21,736 bases of DNA from an uncultured Atopobium sp. (GTDB lineage Bacteria > Actinomycetota > Coriobacteriia > Coriobacteriales > Atopobiaceae), in the NCBI GenBank assembly GCA_938041635.1, contig CALIAD010000095.1, positions 1-21,736 of the forward strand. The letters are read 5' to 3'. A program made the position numbers and the translations under genes. This document shows positions 11,845 through 20,343 of the stretch, piece by piece. The notes under the pieces are model-generated. The model was not told the DNA's origin and searched no databases. It saw only the letters and a list, made by a program, of their open reading frames with translations. The stretch's first letter is position 1. Each line of letters opens with the position of its first letter.

Positions 11845-14289
11845 ATGTCATTGCAAGACACTGCAGGCAAGAATAGCAACCGTTTTGAAGAAACGTATGA
11901 AGGCTTGACATCAAAAGAAGTTGCAGAGAGAGTATCTGCAGGTAAAGTCAATACTAATACAGACGTCAAAACCAAATCTATTGCTCAGATTATTGCAGAG
12001 CACAGCTTTACGCTCTTTAACATAGTTAATGTTTTGATGGCGCTGCTTGTTGTTGTAACGGGACAGTACAGAAACGCACTGTTCATGAGCGTAGTTCTTG
12101 CAAACTTGGTCATTGGTATTGTGCAAGAGATTCGTGCAAAACGCATGATTGACCGACTGTCTCTTATGACAGCTCAGAGTGTTTGTGTAATTCGTGACGG
12201 AAAAGATACCTTTATCAAACCGGACGAGCTTGTCATCGATGATCTTGTGCGCTTGAAGACGGGCGATCAAATTCCTGCTGACAGTATTCTTGTATCAGAG
12301 CACGTGAGCGTTGACGAAAGCCTTCTAACTGGTGAGGCAGAGCCCGTGCAAAAGACCACGGGAGACGAGCTTCTCTCTGGTAGTTTTGTCGAGAGGGGCA
12401 GTCTTGTTGGTAGGGTATGCCGTGTAGGTCAGGAAGGCTATGCTGCGCGTATTAACGCAGAAGCTAAGTTTGTAAAAGAGATCAATTCAGAGATTCTTAC
12501 CACCATTAAGTCGATTATTCGCGCAGGTTCCATTGGTTTGATTCCGCTGGGTATTGGTCTTTTTGTTCGTACCTATTTCATTGGTAACACCGATTTAAAT
12601 GAAGCGCTTCTTTCGATGATTGCTGCTGTTATTGGTATGATTCCTCAAGGACTCGTTCTTCTCACCAGCTCGGTTCTTGCTATTGCAACCATTAGGCTTG
12701 GCCAGAAGAATGTTTTGGTTCAGCAGCAATACTGCATTGAAACGCTGGCACGCGTAGATACCCTTTGTTTGGACAAGACGGGCACTATCACCACGGGAAA
12801 CATGGAAGTTGCTCGTGTTTTGGATGCATCGTTTACGCCAATTACTGAGGCTGCGGGTGCTCTGCAGGCGGCTGTAAACGTTGTCGGCGCAAACAAAGAT
12901 GACGCTAACGATACGGCTACTGCAATCCTTGCGTACGCATCCAAGCAGGGGATTCAAAGCAAACGTCCTTCTCGCGTTGTGGCGTTTTCTTCCAAGAGAA
13001 AGTACTCTGGCTGCGTCACTGAGGACGGACAGGCATTTGTTATCGGTGCTGCCCAGTTTGTGCTTGGTCCCGAGGCAGCAGACGTTATTGCGTCGTCCGA
13101 TGCGTTTGCGTCCATTGAACGCGTGCTGGTTGCCTGTAGCGTTGATGGATTTGACCAGAATGATACTTTCCAGGGAACTCCTCAGCTCCTAGGTTACGTA
13201 GTGCTTAGGGATCAGATTAGAGAGACTGCCCCACAAACCATTGCGTACTTCCTTGAGCAAGGCGTTGACCTGCGCGTTATTTCGGGCGATGACCCTCGTA
13301 CCGTCTCCGCTATTGCTGAGCGAGCTGGTGTCCCTCATGCCGACGGTTGGGTAGATGCAACCACGCTACACACAGAGGAAGATATTGCTGCAGCTGTCGA
13401 GAAGTACCACGTATTTAGTCGCGTTACGCCAGAACAGAAGCGTCAGCTTGTTATTGCACTCCAGAATCTTGGCCACACGGTTGCCATGACCGGCGACGGC
13501 GTCAATGACATTTTGGCGCTTAGGCAGTCAGACTGTTCTATTTCTGTTGCTTCTGGTTCTGCTGCAGCTAGAAATGTTGCAGAGATTGTTCTGGCAGACA
13601 ATGACTTTGCCCATATGCCAGAAGTTGTCGCCGAAGGTAGGCGCTCTATTAACAACCTTCAGCGATCTGCTGCGCTCATACTTGTAAAGACGGTTTATAC
13701 TGCGGCTTTAGCGCTCTATTGCATTATTGCGCCACCATACCCCTTTATTCCTGTTCAGATGTCGCTGCTTTCATTTGCAACTGTTGGCCTGCCATCGTTT
13801 GTGTTGGCGCTTGAGCCAAATCACGATCGCGTAAAGGGCAACTTCCTTGTCAACATTTTGCGCAAGTCACTACCTGCTTCTATTGCGGTAACTATCACGC
13901 TTGCGCTTCTTATGACCGCAGGTCATCTGTTTAAGTTGAACCTGTCTCAGGTGTCTACGATGGCGCTTATCACTACCGCAACAGTTGGTTTTGCGCTGCT
14001 CAGAAGGATTTCTTTGCCGCTCACCAAACTCCGCATTGCGCTTCTTGTTTTTTGCATTGCCATTGTTGTTGGCGGATGTACGGTTGCTCAGGACTTCTTC
14101 CGTATTGCACCTCTCACCCCACGCATCTTGCCGTACTTGGCAATTTGTCTGGTGGCTTCCGTTATTATCTTCAACAGAATTTCCGAGCGTTACATTCACA
14201 ACTATACAAAGGATCGATTCTTTGACCTGGTTGTGAGATTAATGGGAGGAAAGTCAACTTATAGCTCTTCTGCTGATACAAACGATTAA
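11845..14289 (+). CDS. P-type cation-transporting ATPase, CtpE-like (putative calcium transporter)
   Basis: This is a complete P-type ATPase of 814 residues. The actuator motif LTGEAEPV (161-168) and the phosphorylation site LCLDKTGTIT with Asp310 are present. So are VISGDDPRTV and the hinge TGDGVNDI (about 549-556). Membrane helices lie at about 53-95, 228-285 and six near the C-terminus. Helix M4 carries GMIPQGLVLL (264-273), as in mycobacterial CtpE, reported to import calcium and affect the cell surface; calcium is therefore a reasonable but unproven substrate. There are no N-terminal heavy-metal domains and no CPC motif, which argues against copper or zinc export. It begins 40 nt after tRNA-Arg; the zinc-ribbon gene follows after 33 nt and may be co-transcribed. 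Confidence 0.9.
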   Translation: MSLQDTAGKNSNRFEETYEGLTSKEVAERVSAGKVNTNTDVKTKSIAQIIAEHSFTLFNIVNVLMALLVVVTGQYRNALFMSVVLANLVIGIVQEIRAKRMIDRLSLMTAQSVCVIRDGKDTFIKPDELVIDDLVRLKTGDQIPADSILVSEHVSVDESLLTGEAEPVQKTTGDELLSGSFVERGSLVGRVCRVGQEGYAARINAEAKFVKEINSEILTTIKSIIRAGSIGLIPLGIGLFVRTYFIGNTDLNEALLSMIAAVIGMIPQGLVLLTSSVLAIATIRLGQKNVLVQQQYCIETLARVDTLCLDKTGTITTGNMEVARVLDASFTPITEAAGALQAAVNVVGANKDDANDTATAILAYASKQGIQSKRPSRVVAFSSKRKYSGCVTEDGQAFVIGAAQFVLGPEAADVIASSDAFASIERVLVACSVDGFDQNDTFQGTPQLLGYVVLRDQIRETAPQTIAYFLEQGVDLRVISGDDPRTVSAIAERAGVPHADGWVDATTLHTEEDIAAAVEKYHVFSRVTPEQKRQLVIALQNLGHTVAMTGDGVNDILALRQSDCSISVASGSAAARNVAEIVLADNDFAHMPEVVAEGRRSINNLQRSAALILVKTVYTAALALYCIIAPPYPFIPVQMSLLSFATVGLPSFVLALEPNHDRVKGNFLVNILRKSLPASIAVTITLALLMTAGHLFKLNLSQVSTMALITTATVGFALLRRISLPLTKLRIALLVFCIAIVVGGCTVAQDFFRIAPLTPRILPYLAICLVASVIIFNRISERYIHNYTKDRFFDLVVRLMGGKSTYSSSADTND

Positions 14290-14322
14290 ACTGAAGCACA
14301 AGCAAAGAGTTGTGGAGGGTGT

Positions 14323-15444
14323 ATGCGTTGTCCAAACTGTGGATCTGAGGTCGATGAAGGGGCTTTAACCTGCCCTCATTGTCAGATTGATCTAAGTTTG
14401 ACCCAAAGGATTCCTGTTACTCAAGCGCATTGGTGCCCTCATTGTGGTGCCTTGGTGGCTGTCGCCGCAGAAAGCTGCCCCAAGTGTGGCCTTCCTTTGC
14501 CACAGGCAGTGCCTGCAGCTCGTCCTGCTCGAGCCATCAGGCCCACACGCAACATCAAGCTTCCAGAGATTGATGCCGCTCCAGCATCTGGCGAGAAGAC
14601 CGATCTTCTTGTAGACGCAGAGTATGATGCATCCTCTTCTGTCGCAGCTGATCCCACTGTTTTGCAACAAATGCCAGCCGACAACGCTGACCCAGACACT
14701 ACCAGCGCGTTTGCCTCGGTAAGTCGCAGGCCAGCTCCTCGCTTTGAGTCTGCAATCCCTTCCGAGCCTTCAAAAGAGAACCTCCCTGAAGCTGAAGGAA
14801 TCCCGCGTACGCGCGTTATTCTGCTTTCAGCACTTCTTGTTACCTCGCTGGTAGTAGCTGCAATTTTTGTCATCACGCACCCGTGGGACCCTCAGGCAAC
14901 CGATAATCGCGCAAAAGTTGAGGCGCCAGTCTCATCTACTCCTACCACCACTCCTGTTACGCACCTTACGGGTCAAGACACTAGTGCAACTCAGCAAAAT
15001 ACAAGTTCAGATGCTGTTTTTGACGCACTTGATAGTGATTATCAGAAGCTTGGAGACCTCTCAAAGCGCCTTGATGATAACGAGAAGACCTTTGATCAGC
15101 TTGCTATTACTGGCTCTGATCAGGAGCGTGCTGATGCTCAGCAGGAAGCAGAGCAGATTTCCCTGGATATTAGTAACGTCATCTCTGACCTGTCTAGTCT
15201 TGATGACTCCAACGGAAACTATCGTCAGACAATTGAAAATCTCACCAAGCTGGGTAACTGGCTTCGTAATCGCTCCGATGCTTTGAGTGAGGGATGGAAG
15301 CGCTCAGTTGCTTCTAACAATCCTTCTCAGGACAAAGACAACATCTTGGCGCCAGTTGATAACATCAGAGACTCCAGCGGCTCCAGCTCATACAAGAAAC
15401 TTTTTGATGAAAATTACGTGAATTGGAAGCCACAAAAGCAGTAA
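14323..15444 (+). CDS. Membrane protein with two N-terminal zinc ribbons and an extracytoplasmic domain
   Basis: Function not recognised. The first 55 residues hold two zinc ribbons: Cys3, Cys6, Cys17, Cys20 and Cys38, Cys41, Cys52, Cys55 (CPNC...CPHC, CPHC...CPKC). A Pro/Ala-rich, disordered cytoplasmic stretch follows, then one membrane helix (about 163-185, ILLSALLVTSLVVAAIF). After a Thr/Ser-rich segment there is a C-terminal helical domain of about 140 residues (LGDLSKRLDDNEKTF onward), predicted outside the cell. The topology (zinc ribbons inside, helical domain outside) is inferred from the single helix. GGAGG lies 4 nt before the ATG. A terminator-like hairpin overlaps its stop, so it ends the unit that begins at the tRNA or ATPase. 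Confidence 0.85.
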   Translation: MRCPNCGSEVDEGALTCPHCQIDLSLTQRIPVTQAHWCPHCGALVAVAAESCPKCGLPLPQAVPAARPARAIRPTRNIKLPEIDAAPASGEKTDLLVDAEYDASSSVAADPTVLQQMPADNADPDTTSAFASVSRRPAPRFESAIPSEPSKENLPEAEGIPRTRVILLSALLVTSLVVAAIFVITHPWDPQATDNRAKVEAPVSSTPTTTPVTHLTGQDTSATQQNTSSDAVFDALDSDYQKLGDLSKRLDDNEKTFDQLAITGSDQERADAQQEAEQISLDISNVISDLSSLDDSNGNYRQTIENLTKLGNWLRNRSDALSEGWKRSVASNNPSQDKDNILAPVDNIRDSSGSSSYKKLFDENYVNWKPQKQ

Positions 15445-15471
15445 ATCTCTACCGTTTAGCTGCTTTAATTT
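15435..15471 (+). terminator. Hairpin terminator overlapping the stop of the zinc-ribbon gene
   Basis: AAAGCAGTAAA (15435-15445) pairs with TTTA-g-CTGCTTT (15455-15466) with a single bulged G and a 9-nt loop, followed by a short AATTT. The U-run is weak. Confidence 0.5.
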
Positions 15472-15497
15472 CAAAAATCTCATCATACTGGTAAAAT
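15469..15497 (+). promoter_or_regulatory. Candidate promoter of the cyclophilin gene
   Basis: TTTCAA (15469-15474) and TAAAAT (15492-15497) are spaced by 17 nt. The leader of about 75 nt holds a small palindrome (AAAGAA-G-TTCTTT, near 15507-15519) and a T-rich run before the ribosome binding site. Confidence 0.45.
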
Positions 15498-15581
15498 GAT
15501 TAGGTTAGAAAAGAAGTTCTTTAGTACTAAGGGTTTCTCGCGTTTTTTCTTCTCTTAGATGTAAAGAAGCTTGGAGGAATT

Positions 15582-16121
15582 ATGTTTGGACTTGATCCAT
15601 TGTATACACCAGAGCGCCAGGTTACTGGTACTGAGGTTGCCGTCTTTGATACCAACAAGGGAATCATTAAGGTTCAACTTGACGGTAAGGGCGCGCCTAT
15701 TCATGTGGCAAACTTCTGCGAGCTTGCAGAGTCTGGCTTCTATGACAATACCAAGTTCCACCGTCTTGTTCCTTACTTTGTAGTTCAAGGCGGAGACCCA
15801 AACACTCGTGAGATGAGCGTTGAGGATGTTGTGTTTGGTAACCCTGGTCCTGACGGACTTCCTGGTACTGGTGGTCCTGGTTATCGCATCAAAGAGGAGT
15901 TCACCACAAATCCTAACAACTCCCACGTTGACGGTGCCCTTGCTATGGCTCGTTCTCAAGATCCAAACTCCGCAGGTTCTCAGTTCTATTTCTGTCTTGG
16001 TCCACAGCATGGCTTGGATTCTGGGTATACCGTATTTGGCACAACTATCGAGGGAATGGATGTCATTTCCCAGTTAAAGGTTGGCGATATCGTCAATTCC
16101 ATTAGAATTGAAAACGCTTAA
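15582..16121 (+). CDS. Cyclophilin-type peptidyl-prolyl cis-trans isomerase
   Basis: Cyclophilins catalyse cis-trans isomerisation of proline bonds. The core is easily seen: KFHRLVPYFVVQGGDP with the catalytic-site Arg, a glycine-rich GPGYRIKEEF loop, GALAMARSQDPNSAGSQFYF and YTVFGTTIEGMDVI. Length is 179 residues. There is no signal peptide or lipobox (N-terminus MFGLDPLYTPERQ), so it is predicted to act in the cytoplasm, unlike many Gram-positive exported PPIases. GGAGG precedes the ATG. The TPR gene starts 31 nt after its stop with its own GGAGG, so the two probably form one transcript. Confidence 0.95.
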   Translation: MFGLDPLYTPERQVTGTEVAVFDTNKGIIKVQLDGKGAPIHVANFCELAESGFYDNTKFHRLVPYFVVQGGDPNTREMSVEDVVFGNPGPDGLPGTGGPGYRIKEEFTTNPNNSHVDGALAMARSQDPNSAGSQFYFCLGPQHGLDSGYTVFGTTIEGMDVISQLKVGDIVNSIRIENA

Positions 16122-16152
16122 AGCCAAGTCGCACAGACTCTTGGAGGATATT

Positions 16153-17556
16153 GTGAATCAACAGGCATTTGAGTTAGGTAAATCTGCATATGATCAGGGC
16201 GACTGGTTTGTAGCCATCAGTCAGTTTGATGTGGCTAAAGAGCCAGGCGAGGTAAACGGTCAGATTGACCACCTTCTTGGAAACGCTTATATGAAGCTTG
16301 GACAGTTTGATTCCGCAGCTTCTGCTTATAAGTCCGCTCTTGCTGACGCTTCTTACGGCAAGGTTGGCGCTCTCTCTACTAATCAGGGTCGCGCACTTCT
16401 GGCTGCTGGTAGGGTACAGGAGGCTATTGCTGCCCTTACTAACGCTGTCCAGGACACCTCTTACGCAACTCCTTATAAGGCACAGCTTGCTCTTGGTTCT
16501 GCATACGAGAAGATCGGCGATATTCGCAACGCCGGCATTGCTTACAGAAACGCTGCAGTTGACGAGAAGAACCCTAATCCTTCATCAGCACTTTGCAGCC
16601 TAGGCGCATGCTTCATGGGTCTGAACAGGCCTGTTGATGCAGTTGAGGCATATCGTACCGCTCTTGATTTTGCCAATCCTCTGGATAATTCCAATAAGAT
16701 TTATGCAGATCTTGGTCTTGCATACGTTGCAGCTAATCGTATGTCTGAGGCAGTTGACGCTTTTACCCACGCTACTGCAGACGGCAGCTTTGTTCTGTCT
16801 AATCAGCAGCAGTCTGCTTTTGATGCAGCTCGCAAGGCTATTACTGCAATGACTTCTGGCAAGCCATCTGAGACTGATGCCTTCCTTCAGGCAGCCGGCT
16901 ATGGTGCCTATGATCCACTTGATCCTACAGGTATGTCCGGCGAGCTCATCCCTTCTGCAGAAGACACTGGCTTCTTCCAGATTACTGAGCAGGAGATTAT
17001 TGAGCAGGATAAGAAGGACAAGAAGATTAGGCGTAAGCATCGCCATACCGGCCTTAAGGTCTTCATCACTATTCTTATTTTGCTTATTTTGGCTGTTGGT
17101 GGCGCTGGTTATGCTTACTATCGTGGCTATGGATGGCCAACCCAGCAGTCTGTTGTTCAGGATATTTTCAACGCTAAGGCACAGGGCACCGATATTGGTC
17201 GCTATGTCTCTAGCTCTGTCTCTAGTACAACGCTTCAGCAGATTTCCAACAGCCTGCCAACAAGCTCCGCTGTTACCATCAACGGTGTCGACCAGAGCAT
17301 GACTCACTCTACAGTTAATGCTTCTGTCAGTCTTTCTAATGGTGGCAACGTTGACTACACCATTGAGCTTGTCCGTGATGGTATTGGTTGGAAGGTTGCA
17401 AGCGTTACCACTTCATACGTAAGCCAGAATAACCAGAACTCCGGCACAACTTCTGGTACTAACGGCTCTAATTCGGGAACTACCTCTGGAACTAATGGAT
17501 CTAACTCCTCAAATTCCTCTAATAGTTCCTCCAGCTCTTCAAAGTCTGGTAACTAG
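16153..17556 (+). CDS. TPR-repeat membrane protein with an extracytoplasmic domain and Ser/Asn-rich tail
   Basis: Exact function unknown. About residues 1-235 (467-residue form) are tetratricopeptide repeats, for example LLGNAYMKLGQFDSAASAYK, LALGSAYEKIGDIRNAGIAY and LGLAYVAANRMSEAVDAF, a protein-docking scaffold. A Lys/Arg-rich segment (KKDKKIRRKHRH) precedes one membrane helix (about 300-325), which places the TPR part inside the cell. A domain of about 100 residues follows outside (WPTQQSVVQDIF to GWKVASVTTSYV), similar in outline to NTF2-like or DUF4878 domains. The tail is Ser/Gly/Thr/Asn-rich with two exact 11-residue repeats. I chose GTG at 16153 with GGAGG 5 nt upstream; a TTG at 16081 would overlap the cyclophilin gene and has no ribosome binding site. 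Confidence 0.88.
   Translation: MNQQAFELGKSAYDQGDWFVAISQFDVAKEPGEVNGQIDHLLGNAYMKLGQFDSAASAYKSALADASYGKVGALSTNQGRALLAAGRVQEAIAALTNAVQDTSYATPYKAQLALGSAYEKIGDIRNAGIAYRNAAVDEKNPNPSSALCSLGACFMGLNRPVDAVEAYRTALDFANPLDNSNKIYADLGLAYVAANRMSEAVDAFTHATADGSFVLSNQQQSAFDAARKAITAMTSGKPSETDAFLQAAGYGAYDPLDPTGMSGELIPSAEDTGFFQITEQEIIEQDKKDKKIRRKHRHTGLKVFITILILLILAVGGAGYAYYRGYGWPTQQSVVQDIFNAKAQGTDIGRYVSSSVSSTTLQQISNSLPTSSAVTINGVDQSMTHSTVNASVSLSNGGNVDYTIELVRDGIGWKVASVTTSYVSQNNQNSGTTSGTNGSNSGTTSGTNGSNSSNSSNSSSSSSKSGN
17440..17505 (+). repeat. Tandem 33-nt coding repeat in the tail of the TPR protein
   Basis: Units 17440-17472 and 17473-17505 both encode SGTTSGTNGSN. The DNA copies differ at several third codon positions although the peptide is identical. 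Confidence 0.85.
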
Positions 17557-17626
17557 TACTAAACTGTTTTAACCGTTCTTTCTGCAGGATAATTACGCAC
17601 ACGCGTAGCACGTTTGATTGGATATC

Positions 17627-18670
17627 ATGTCTATCTTCGATTCGCTCTTCGGAGAATATGGCGGAGACCTAGCCATCGATCTGGGAACTGCAAACACCCT
17701 TGTTGCAGTCCGTGGTCAGGGTATTGTCATCAATGAGCCATCGGTTGTTGCAATCGATAAAAGCGAGAGCCGCGTTTTGGCCGTTGGCGCTGATGCAAAG
17801 CGCATGATTGGCCGTACCCCTGGCTCCATCATTGCTGAGCGCCCTCTTAAAGACGGCGTCATTGCAGACTTTGATGTTACTGAGGTTATGCTTCGTTACT
17901 TCATCGAGAAGGCACGTGAGCGCAAATATCCTTGGTCACCACGCCCACGCGTAGTTGTTTGCGTTCCTTCTGGCGTTACATCTGTCGAGAAACGCGCTGT
18001 TTTTGAAGCAACTATTCAGGCAGGCGCTCGCCAGGCATTCTTGATTGAAGAGCCTATGGCTGCAGCTATTGGTGCAGACCTTCCAATTGAGGATCCTACG
18101 GGTTCTATGGTTGTAGACATTGGTGGCGGTACTACCGAGGTTGCTGTTATCTCCATGGGCGGTATTGTTGTCTCGCAGTCCATTAGAACTGCAGGTGACG
18201 AGTTTGATCAGACTATTCTTGAGCACGTTCGTGACGCCTACAACCTCTCTATTGGTGAGCGTACCGCAGAAGATATCAAGATTAAGGTTGGCTCAGCAGC
18301 TCCTCTTGCAGAAGAGCTTGACGTTGAGGTAAACGGTCGTGACGTCATGAGCGGTCTTCCAAAGACAGTTCGTATTGAATCAGAAGAGATTCGTCGTGCC
18401 CTTGATCGTCCTCTTGACGAGGTCACCAAGGCTGTCAAAGATGCGCTTGATGTGACGCCACCAGATCTTGCCTCTGATCTTATGTACTACGGTATCTTGC
18501 TTACCGGTGGCGGCGGAATGCTTCGTGGTCTTGATCAAAGACTTCGTGAAGAGACTGGCGTTCCCGTTAACGTAAGCCCAACCGCCCTAGAAAATGTTGT
18601 TACTGGTTGTGCAAAGGTTCTTGAGGCTAACGCATTGTCCGGTGGATTTGTTCAGAGTGCAGGCCAATAA
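17627..18670 (+). CDS. mreB: Rod-shape determining protein MreB
   Basis: MreB is the bacterial actin homologue that forms membrane-bound filaments and guides the elongation machinery. Visible motifs are LAIDLGTANTLV (first phosphate loop, near the N-terminus), VVCVPSGVT, EEPMAAAIG, VVDIGGGTTEVAVIS (second phosphate loop) and LLTGGGGMLRGLDQRL (adenosine site). Length (347) is normal. I chose ATG at 17627; a TTG at 17618 adds three residues. Neither has a good ribosome binding site, unusual among its neighbours. The 70-nt gap after the TPR gene contains GATAAT at 17588-17593 as a possible -10. First gene of mreB - mreC - mreD - mrdA. Confidence 0.97.
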   Translation: MSIFDSLFGEYGGDLAIDLGTANTLVAVRGQGIVINEPSVVAIDKSESRVLAVGADAKRMIGRTPGSIIAERPLKDGVIADFDVTEVMLRYFIEKARERKYPWSPRPRVVVCVPSGVTSVEKRAVFEATIQAGARQAFLIEEPMAAAIGADLPIEDPTGSMVVDIGGGTTEVAVISMGGIVVSQSIRTAGDEFDQTILEHVRDAYNLSIGERTAEDIKIKVGSAAPLAEELDVEVNGRDVMSGLPKTVRIESEEIRRALDRPLDEVTKAVKDALDVTPPDLASDLMYYGILLTGGGGMLRGLDQRLREETGVPVNVSPTALENVVTGCAKVLEANALSGGFVQSAGQ

Positions 18671-18672
18671 AT

Positions 18673-19764
18673 ATGCCATTGTCTCATCAGATCCAGGGTG
18701 CTTCAACAGGCCTTGGATCTAACAATAATAAGCATACGGGTGGCCGTAGTTTTATTATTCTTTCGCTGCTTTCAATTGTGTTATTGACGGTCAGCGCTCG
18801 TATGGGTACAGAAGGACCGCTCGAGATGGTTCGAGGTGGATTCTCTACTATTACCATGCCTTTTAGAATGGCGGGTTCTGCTATTGCCATGCCTTTCCAG
18901 GGCATTGGTAACATTTTTAGTAACTTAACAGCAGACCAGCAAACGCTTTCTGACCTCAAGGCAGAAAATGAGCAGTTGCGTTCAAGAAATGCAGAGCTAG
19001 AAGAGACAAATCAGTCCACGCAGCGTCTGCAGGGTCTTCTCGACCTCAAAAATACCTATAACCTGCAGTCCACAGGCGCTCGTGTTATCTCTGGTTCTAC
19101 TGACTCGTTCAATAACACCATTACGATTGACAAGGGAACTTCGTCCGGGCTGGCTGTTGGTATGCCTGTTGTTGATAGTGGCGGCGTTATCGGCCAGATT
19201 ATTGAGTGTGGTCCTACAACCTCTACCGTTCGTCTTATCACTGACGAGAAGAGCGGTGTGGCTGCTATGGTTCAAAGTAGTCGAGCTCAAGGCATGCTTA
19301 TGGGTTCTGCGTCAAGACAGATTACTCTTAACCTAATCAACACCAACCAGAAGGTTGCCGTAGGCGATACAGTTGTTACCAGCGGTCTTGGTGGCGTATT
19401 CCCTAAGGGTCTTCCTCTAGGTAAGGTTACCAGTGTTGAGGCTGCTCCAGGATCGCTCTATTACACCATTGTTGTTGAGCCTTATGGAAATGTCAGCACT
19501 AACGAGGAGGTAATGGTTATCACGTCTCTTTCTGAGGAGCAAAAAGCTTCCGCAGATGATATTGCAGAGGCAGATAAGCAAAACACTCCAACAGCAACTG
19601 ATTCAGACGGTAAGGATAAAGACTCAAAAGACGGATCTTCTACGTCTTCATCTAGCGCCTCTACTGGCAGCGGTTCAACAAACAACACAACAAACACTCA
19701 GCAGAATGCAACAGTTACTGCTCCAACGGGTAATACACAACATAACAGCGGAAGAACAGATTAA
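18673..19764 (+). CDS. mreC: Rod-shape determining protein MreC with a long low-complexity tail
   Basis: MreC links cytoplasmic MreB and MreD to the penicillin-binding proteins. An N-terminal signal anchor is at about residues 26-43 (FIILSLLSIVLLTVSAR). A coiled coil follows at about 88-125 (DLKAENEQLRSRNAELEE), then the beta-rich MreC core with ARVISGS, NNTITIDKG, GMPVVDSGGVIGQI, VRLITD and VVTSGLGGVFPKGLPLGKV. The last 60 or so residues are an Asp/Lys- then Ser/Thr/Asn-rich tail not found in E. coli MreC. The start lies 2 nt after the mreB stop with only a weak ribosome binding site, which suggests translational coupling. Confidence 0.95.
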   Translation: MPLSHQIQGASTGLGSNNNKHTGGRSFIILSLLSIVLLTVSARMGTEGPLEMVRGGFSTITMPFRMAGSAIAMPFQGIGNIFSNLTADQQTLSDLKAENEQLRSRNAELEETNQSTQRLQGLLDLKNTYNLQSTGARVISGSTDSFNNTITIDKGTSSGLAVGMPVVDSGGVIGQIIECGPTTSTVRLITDEKSGVAAMVQSSRAQGMLMGSASRQITLNLINTNQKVAVGDTVVTSGLGGVFPKGLPLGKVTSVEAAPGSLYYTIVVEPYGNVSTNEEVMVITSLSEEQKASADDIAEADKQNTPTATDSDGKDKDSKDGSSTSSSSASTGSGSTNNTTNTQQNATVTAPTGNTQHNSGRTD

Positions 19765-19773
19765 GGGGGATGC

Positions 19774-20334
19774 ATGCAGGTTTCTGATAGAAATAAAAAC
19801 ACACGCAGCATCGCCGTTCTTGCTGTTGTTTGCTTCATTTTGCAAATTATGCTTACACCACAGGTTTCTTTTGGTGGGGGAGTTATCAATTTTGCACTTA
19901 TTTTCTCGGCAGCTATTGCGCTGAGATATGGTGGTAAAACCGGCGTGATATGCGGCTTTATTGCTGGTCTTATGTATGATTTGACTTCTGCTAATCCTAT
20001 TGGCCTCATGGCACTCTTGCTTGTGGTCAGTTCTTATTTCATGGGCCAAGAGGTAAGAGACAGAATCTCTGGCAATTTTGGTACCTCTATGGGCTTTGTT
20101 GCCCTTCAAACTTTTGGTGTCACCTTTATGTATCAGCTCATTAATTCTTTGATTGGCTCTGGTGGCAACTTCTTTGAGGGACTGCTGTTTAAATCTTTCC
20201 CCACCATGTTGTTTACCATTTTGGCAGCGCTGCCTGTTTTCTATGTACTTTCTCATTCCCAAAGGTCTCATTCATCTTTGGGTGGAACTTCGCTCTACCG
20301 CGGATCTCATCGAGCTCCACAGCGCCTTAAATAA
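19774..20334 (+). CDS. mreD: Rod-shape determining protein MreD
   Basis: This integral membrane protein works with MreC and PBP2/RodA in cell elongation. Its 186 residues contain about five or six hydrophobic helices, starting with RSIAVLAVVCFILQIML. The family's recognisable stretch is present: GGKTGVICGFIAGLMYDL followed by ANPIGLMALLLVVSSYF (about residues 53-90). The C-terminus is basic and hydrophilic (SHRAPQRLK). GGGGG lies 4 nt before the ATG, and the gene is 9 nt after mreC. Assignment rests on this motif, the topology and the position between mreC and mrdA. Confidence 0.92.
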   Translation: MQVSDRNKNTRSIAVLAVVCFILQIMLTPQVSFGGGVINFALIFSAAIALRYGGKTGVICGFIAGLMYDLTSANPIGLMALLLVVSSYFMGQEVRDRISGNFGTSMGFVALQTFGVTFMYQLINSLIGSGGNFFEGLLFKSFPTMLFTILAALPVFYVLSHSQRSHSSLGGTSLYRGSHRAPQRLK

Positions 20335-20343
20335 GGGGTTAGT

